Assembly: GCF_017980685.1 (NCBI RefSeq)
Contig: NZ_JACXXO010000009.1
Location: forward strand, 124,001-188,000
Direction of reading: 5' to 3'
DNA: 64,000 nucleotides
Source of the DNA: Pseudomonas iridis
Lineage (GTDB): Bacteria; Pseudomonadota; Gammaproteobacteria; Pseudomonadales; Pseudomonadaceae
Below, piece by piece: positions 60,293 through 64,000 of the stretch (position 1 is the first letter of the stretch; each line of letters opens with the position of its first letter). Made by a program: the position numbers and the translations under genes. The notes under the pieces were generated by a model that ran no database searches, was not told the DNA's origin, and saw only the letters and a program-made list of their open reading frames with translations.

Positions 60293-60913
60293 TTACTTGG
60301 AGTAGAGCTCGACAATCAGGCTTTCGTTGATGTCGGCGGACAGATCACTGCGAGCAGGAACGTTCTTGAAAACGCCCGACTTCTTCTCAGTGTCTACTTC
60401 TACCCATTCTACGCGGCCACGTTGGGCACACAGATCGAGAGCTTGGACAATGCGAAGCTGGTTTTTTGCTTTCTCGCGAACTGCAACCACGTCACCAGCA
60501 CGAACCTGATACGACGGAACGTTTACGGTCTGACCGTTAACGCTGATCGACTTGTGCGATACCAGCTGGCGGGATTCGGCACGAGTCGAACCAAAGCCCA
60601 TACGGTATACAACGTTGTCCAGACGGCATTCGAGCAGTTGCAGCAGGTTTTCACCGGTTGCACCTTTCTTGCCAGCAGCTTCTTTGTAGTAGCCGCTGAA
60701 CTGACGCTCGAGAACGCCGTAGATACGACGGACCTTCTGCTTTTCACGCAGTTGGGTGCCGTAATCGGACTGGCGACCGCGGCGTTGGCCGTGGATACCA
60801 GGTGCTGCTTCAATGTTGCACTTCGATTCGATCGCGCGCACGCCGCTCTTCAGGAAGAGATCGGTGCCTTCGCGACGAGCGAGTTTGCATTTTGGACCAA
60901 TGTAACGAGCCAT
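60293..60913 (-). CDS. rpsD: 30S ribosomal protein S4
   Basis: 206 residues with ARYIGPKCKLARREGTDLF at the start and the S4 RNA-binding domain LDNVVYRMGFGSTRAESRQL, ISVNGQTVNVPSY. S4 starts 30S assembly and in E. coli represses the alpha operon by binding the rpsM leader. The leader at about 61709-61761 could hold such a site here, but I could not fold it by hand. Confidence 0.98.
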   Translation of the reverse strand: MARYIGPKCKLARREGTDLFLKSGVRAIESKCNIEAAPGIHGQRRGRQSDYGTQLREKQKVRRIYGVLERQFSGYYKEAAGKKGATGENLLQLLECRLDNVVYRMGFGSTRAESRQLVSHKSISVNGQTVNVPSYQVRAGDVVAVREKAKNQLRIVQALDLCAQRGRVEWVEVDTEKKSGVFKNVPARSDLSADINESLIVELYSK

Positions 60914-60931
60914 TCTTTACAATCTCCTGGA

Positions 60932-61321
60932 TTACACGCGGCGCTTCTTCGGCGGACGGCACCCGTTGTGCGGGATTGGCGTCACGTCGGTGATGCTGGC
61001 GATCTTATAGCCACAGCCGTTCAATGCACGGACAGCAGACTCACGACCTGGACCTGGACCTTTGACGTTAACGTCGAGGTTTTTCAGGCCATATTCCAGC
61101 GCAGCTTGACCAGCACGTTCAGCAGCTACTTGAGCAGCAAACGGGGTGGACTTGCGGGAACCGCGGAAACCCGAACCACCGGAGGTAGCCCAAGAAAGCG
61201 CGTTACCTTGACGGTCGGTGATGGTCACGATTGTGTTGTTAAAAGAAGCATGGATGTGGGCGATGCCATCAACCACTGTCTTTTTAACTTTTTTACGAGG
61301 ACGAGCAGCAGGTTTTGCCAT
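60932..61321 (-). CDS. rpsK: 30S ribosomal protein S11
   Basis: 129 residues. Signature text includes DGIAHIHASFNNTIVTITDRQGN, SGGSGFRGSRKSTPFAAQVAAE and ALNGCGYKIASITDVTPIPHNGC. It lies in the 30S platform near the mRNA exit. Between rpsM (30 nt gap) and rpsD (18 nt gap). Confidence 0.98.
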   Translation of the reverse strand: MAKPAARPRKKVKKTVVDGIAHIHASFNNTIVTITDRQGNALSWATSGGSGFRGSRKSTPFAAQVAAERAGQAALEYGLKNLDVNVKGPGPGRESAVRALNGCGYKIASITDVTPIPHNGCRPPKKRRV

Positions 61322-61351
61322 GATTAATTTCCTGTCGATTCGCGTGGGCGA

Positions 61352-61708
61352 TTACTTGCGGATCGGCTTACGCGGACCTTTACGGGTACGCGCGTTAGTC
61401 TTGGTACGCTGACCGCGCACTGGAAGACCACGACGATGACGCAGACCGCGGTAGCAACCGAGATCCATCAAACGCTTGATTTTCATGTTGACTTCGCGAC
61501 GCAGGTCACCTTCAGTGGTGAACTTCGCCACTTCGCCACGCAACTGTTCAATCTGCTCGTCGCTCAGATCTTTGATCTTAGCGGCTGGGTTTACCCCAGT
61601 CTCTGCGCAAATTTTCTGCGCAGTAGTGCGACCAACACCAAAGATGTAGGTCAGCGAGATAACAGTGTGCTTGTTATCTGGAATGTTAACGCCTGCAATA
61701 CGGGCCAT
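61352..61708 (-). CDS. rpsM: 30S ribosomal protein S13
   Basis: 118 residues: ARIAGVNIPDNKHTVISLTYI at the start, CYRGLRHRRGLPVRGQRTKTNARTRKGP-type C-terminal tail contacting the P-site tRNA. It is the first gene of the alpha operon, with its own promoter upstream and a hairpin separating it from rpmJ. Confidence 0.98.
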   Translation of the reverse strand: MARIAGVNIPDNKHTVISLTYIFGVGRTTAQKICAETGVNPAAKIKDLSDEQIEQLRGEVAKFTTEGDLRREVNMKIKRLMDLGCYRGLRHRRGLPVRGQRTKTNARTRKGPRKPIRK

Positions 61709-61767
61709 TCAGTGGGACTCCAATTGACAGCTACCTACGCCCCGGAAGCCAAGAAATAGGGCGCGAG

Positions 61768-61796
61768 ATAATATCGCTGTAATAACAAATAATCAA
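61768..61796 (-). promoter_or_regulatory. Promoter of the alpha operon (rpsM)
   Basis: On the minus strand TTGATT (61796-61791) and TATTAT (61773-61768) are 17 nt apart, a near-consensus sigma-70 promoter. The start point would be near 61761, about 50 nt before rpsM. Confidence 0.7.
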
Positions 61797-61820
61797 CCCG
61801 GCAGCGCACTAGCTGCCGGG
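61797..61820 (-). terminator. Hairpin after rpmJ, probable end or attenuator of the spc operon
   Basis: CCCGGCAGC and GCTGCCGGG form a 9-bp perfect stem with a 6-nt loop. On the minus strand it is followed by TTGATTATTTG, only moderately T-rich and itself part of the rpsM promoter. Partial read-through into rpsM is likely. Confidence 0.65.
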
Positions 61821-61837
61821 CTTCAAGCGGATCACAC

Positions 61838-61954
61838 TCAGCCTTGGCGCTGTTTGTGACGCGGTTCCGCGCTGCAAATTACTCGAACAACACCTTCGCG
61901 GCGAATAATTTTGCAGTTACGGCACAGCTTTTTCACCGATGCACGAACTTTCAT
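61838..61954 (-). CDS. rpmJ: 50S ribosomal protein L36
   Basis: 38 residues. The N-terminus [20 protein letters not shown] is the usual one, and the zinc ligands Cys11, Cys14, Cys27 and His33 are present, so this is the zinc-binding (C+) form. It lies 27 nt after secY. The zinc-independent paralogue is not in the window. Confidence 0.97.
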
Positions 61955-61981
61955 CACCAACTCCTCGAACCTTATGGGTAC

Positions 61982-63310
61982 TCAGCGCAACATGCCGCTG
62001 CCGTAACCCTTCAGGTTGGCTTTCTTCATCAGGGATTCGTACTGGTGCGAAACGAGGTGCGATTGTACTTGGGACATGAAGTCCATCACAACCACGACCA
62101 CGATCAGCAACGAGGTCCCGCCAAGGTAGAACGGAACGTTTGCCGCAACCACCAGGAACTGGGGCAACAGACATACGGCCGTCATATATAGAGCACCGAA
62201 CAGGGTCAAACGGGTCAGAACGCCATCAATGTAGCGCGCCGACTGCTCGCCCGGACGGATACCCGGAATAAAGGCACCGGACTTCTTCAGGTTTTCCGCT
62301 ACGTCTTTCGGATTGAACATCAACGCCGTATAGAAGAAGCAGAAGAAAATAATCCCTGCACTAAACAGCAGAATATTCAACGGCTGACCAGGAGCGATCG
62401 ACTGCGAGATGTCCTGCAACCAGCCCAAACCTTCAGACTGACCGAACCAGGTACCCAACGAAGCCGGGAACAGCAAAATGCTGCTCGCGAAAATAGCCGG
62501 AATAACACCGGCCATGTTCACCTTCAGCGGCAAGTGGCTAGTCTGCGCAGCGAAGACCTTACGGCCCTGCTGACGCTTGGCGTAGTGAACAGCAATACGA
62601 CGCTGACCACGCTCAATGAACACCACAAAACCGATAATCGCTACTGCCAGCAAACCGATCGCAACAAGGGCAAAAATGTTGATGTCACCCTGACGCGCAG
62701 ACTCGAAAGACTGCCCGATCGCTCTCGGAAGACCGGCGACGATACCTGCGAAAATCAACATCGAGATACCGTTGCCAACACCACGCTCAGTAATCTGCTC
62801 ACCCAGCCACATCATGAACATCGCACCAGCCACAAAAGTGGATACCGCGACGAAATGGAAGCCAAAGTCACCAGTGAACGATACGCCCTGCCCCGCCAGA
62901 CCAATGGACATGCCAATAGCCTGAACGAGAGCGAGAACGACAGTGCCGTAGCGGGTGTACTGAGCAATCTTGCGACGCCCAGCTTCACCTTCCTTCTTCA
63001 ACTGTTCCAACTGCGGGCTGACGGCTGTCATCAGTTGCATGATGATCGATGCCGAAATGTACGGCATGATCCCCAGTGCAAAGATGCTCATCCTTTCCAG
63101 CGCGCCGCCGGAGAACATGTTGAACAAGCTAAGAATGGTCCCCTCATTCTGTCGAAACAGTTCTGCGAGTCGGTCCGGGTTAATACCTGGAACCGGGATG
63201 TGTGCGCCTATTCGGTAGACGATAATCGCCAGGAACAGAAAACGCAGACGAGCCCAGAGTTCAGACATACCGCCTTTGCCGAGCGCAGAGAGAGCACCTT
63301 GCTTAGCCAT
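61982..63310 (-). CDS. secY: Preprotein translocase subunit SecY
   Basis: 442 residues with ten membrane helices. Landmarks are YRIGAHIPVPGINP, ALGIMPYISASIIMQL, QYTRYGTVVLALVQAIG, NGISMLIFAGIVAG and the cytosolic loop RRIAVHYAKRQQGRK. It is the channel of the Sec system with SecE and SecG. It directly follows rplO (adjacent stop and start). Confidence 0.98.
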   Translation of the reverse strand: MAKQGALSALGKGGMSELWARLRFLFLAIIVYRIGAHIPVPGINPDRLAELFRQNEGTILSLFNMFSGGALERMSIFALGIMPYISASIIMQLMTAVSPQLEQLKKEGEAGRRKIAQYTRYGTVVLALVQAIGMSIGLAGQGVSFTGDFGFHFVAVSTFVAGAMFMMWLGEQITERGVGNGISMLIFAGIVAGLPRAIGQSFESARQGDINIFALVAIGLLAVAIIGFVVFIERGQRRIAVHYAKRQQGRKVFAAQTSHLPLKVNMAGVIPAIFASSILLFPASLGTWFGQSEGLGWLQDISQSIAPGQPLNILLFSAGIIFFCFFYTALMFNPKDVAENLKKSGAFIPGIRPGEQSARYIDGVLTRLTLFGALYMTAVCLLPQFLVVAANVPFYLGGTSLLIVVVVVMDFMSQVQSHLVSHQYESLMKKANLKGYGSGMLR

Positions 63311-63748
63311 TTATTCCTCGAACTTGCCGCCAGCTGCTTCGATAGCCGAACGCGCACCTTTGGTGGCGCCGATTCCCTTGCCGATAGTGACAGCGCGAGT
63401 CACTTCACCGGACAGCATGATTTTCACACGCTGTACGTTGACGTTAATCACGTTGGCATCTTTCAGGGACTGCACAGTGACGATGTCGCCTTCCACTTTA
63501 GCCAGCTCGGACAGACGCACTTCTGCGCGATCCATAGCCTTCAGGGAAACGAAACCGAACTTCGGCAGGCGACGATGCAGCGGCTGTTGACCGCCTTCAA
63601 AGCCTGGAGCAATGGTGCCACCGGAGCGGGAGGTCTGACCTTTGTGGCCGCGGCCACCAGTCTTACCCAAACCGCTACCGATACCACGGCCCGGACGATG
63701 CTTTTCACGACGGGAACCCGGCGCTGGACTCAGATCATTGAGTTTCAT
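63311..63748 (-). CDS. rplO: 50S ribosomal protein L15
   Basis: Full-length L15 with MKLNDLSPAPGSRREKHRPG, the Gly-rich stretch GRGIGSGLGKTGGRGHKGQ and GFEGGQQPLHRRLPKFGF. It binds 23S rRNA late in 50S assembly. It lies 3 nt after rpmD and abuts secY. Confidence 0.98.
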   Translation of the reverse strand: MKLNDLSPAPGSRREKHRPGRGIGSGLGKTGGRGHKGQTSRSGGTIAPGFEGGQQPLHRRLPKFGFVSLKAMDRAEVRLSELAKVEGDIVTVQSLKDANVINVNVQRVKIMLSGEVTRAVTIGKGIGATKGARSAIEAAGGKFEE

Positions 63749-63751
63749 CGA

Positions 63752-63928
63752 TTAACCCTCGACACGCAGCATGTAGTAAGCCTTGTTGATCATCCCGCGA
63801 TTCTCGGGAGTATCCTGGACTTCTACAGTGTGACCGATGCGACGCAGACCCAGACCCTTAACGCACAATTTGTGGTTAGGGATGCGGCCGGTCATGCTTT
63901 TGATCAGCGTTACTTTAACGGTAGCCAT
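63752..63928 (-). CDS. rpmD: 50S ribosomal protein L30
   Basis: 58 residues: [20 protein letters not shown], then [20 protein letters not shown] and a short C-terminus MLRVEG. This is the typical bacterial L30 length. It lies 2 nt after rpsE and 3 nt before rplO in the spc operon. Confidence 0.97.
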
Positions 63929-63930
63929 GA

Positions 63931-64000
63931 TCAGAAGATCTCCTTGACGGTCAAGCCACGCTTGGCGGCAATAGACTCAGGAGATTGCATAGCTTTCAGA
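63931..64000 (-). CDS. rpsE: 30S ribosomal protein S5, C-terminal end only
   Basis: The last 22 codons are visible, reading [20 protein letters not shown] and then IF before the stop, the normal S5 C-terminus. The gene continues past the right edge. Position upstream of rpmD is the standard spc operon order. Confidence 0.95.

Overview
The window is a chromosomal segment of a fluorescent-group Pseudomonas. Codon use is GC-rich, several families of extragenic palindromes typical of that group (REP/REPIN-like) sit between genes, and gene order follows what I recall of P. aeruginosa: xseB-ispA-dxs, the rib-nusB-thiL-pgpA block, the PA4063-PA4069 block with oprG, and ssb-MFS-uvrA-ftnA-katA-rplQ-rpoA. 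No rRNA, tRNA, CRISPR array, prophage or insertion sequence was seen. All identifications come from reading the proteins and motifs; no database search was run.

Layout. 1-5.5 kb: a leftward yfaP-yfaA-yfaT-yfaS operon for a bacterial alpha-2-macroglobulin, with yfaS running off the left edge. 5.6-6.9 kb: a Fic AMP-transferase gene behind a cluster of alternating operator half-sites. 7.0-10.1 kb: xseB-ispA-dxs. 10.2-13.4 kb: an inserted-looking cobalamin uptake pair (btuB rightward, btuF leftward) and a small membrane protein. 13.4-21.0 kb: leftward ribA, then nrdR-ribD-ribE-ribB(X)-ribH-nusB-thiL-pgpA and a solute-binding protein. 21.2-23.3 kb: a lipoprotein, a methyltransferase and the chaperedoxin cnoX. 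23.9-27.2 kb: a His-rich periplasmic protein, an ABC transporter and a DUF3299 protein, probably zinc-controlled. 27.3-28.3 kb: oprG with a well-placed ANR site. 28.3-30.1 kb: two leftward nucleotide-sugar-dehydratase-like genes.

30.5-51.2 kb is more accessory: helicase lhr, a large MscS-family channel, the DUF72-ybhP-clsB-ybhN lipid operon, a hydrolase/DUF3182 pair, a GlxA-type regulator divergent from a cysteine hydrolase, the six-gene yjfIJKLMC operon (PspA-like protein, DUF2170, DUF2491, DUF350, DUF1190 and a glutathionylspermidine-synthase-like ligase), and an acyltransferase. 51.5-58.6 kb: ssb, an MFS transporter, uvrA, ftnA and katA. 58.8-64.0 kb: the end of the spc operon and the alpha operon (rpsE, rpmD, rplO, secY, rpmJ, then rpsM, rpsK, rpsD, rpoA, rplQ), all leftward.

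The least explained system is yjfIJKLMC. Its first protein carries an N-terminal module shaped like a ribbon-helix-helix antitoxin fused to DUF2170, and the gene is preceded by two identical perfect palindromes flanking a possible promoter. This suggests an autoregulated membrane-stress or modification system. The Fic locus shows a similar self-regulation logic: a C-terminal winged helix in the protein and palindromic operators upstream.
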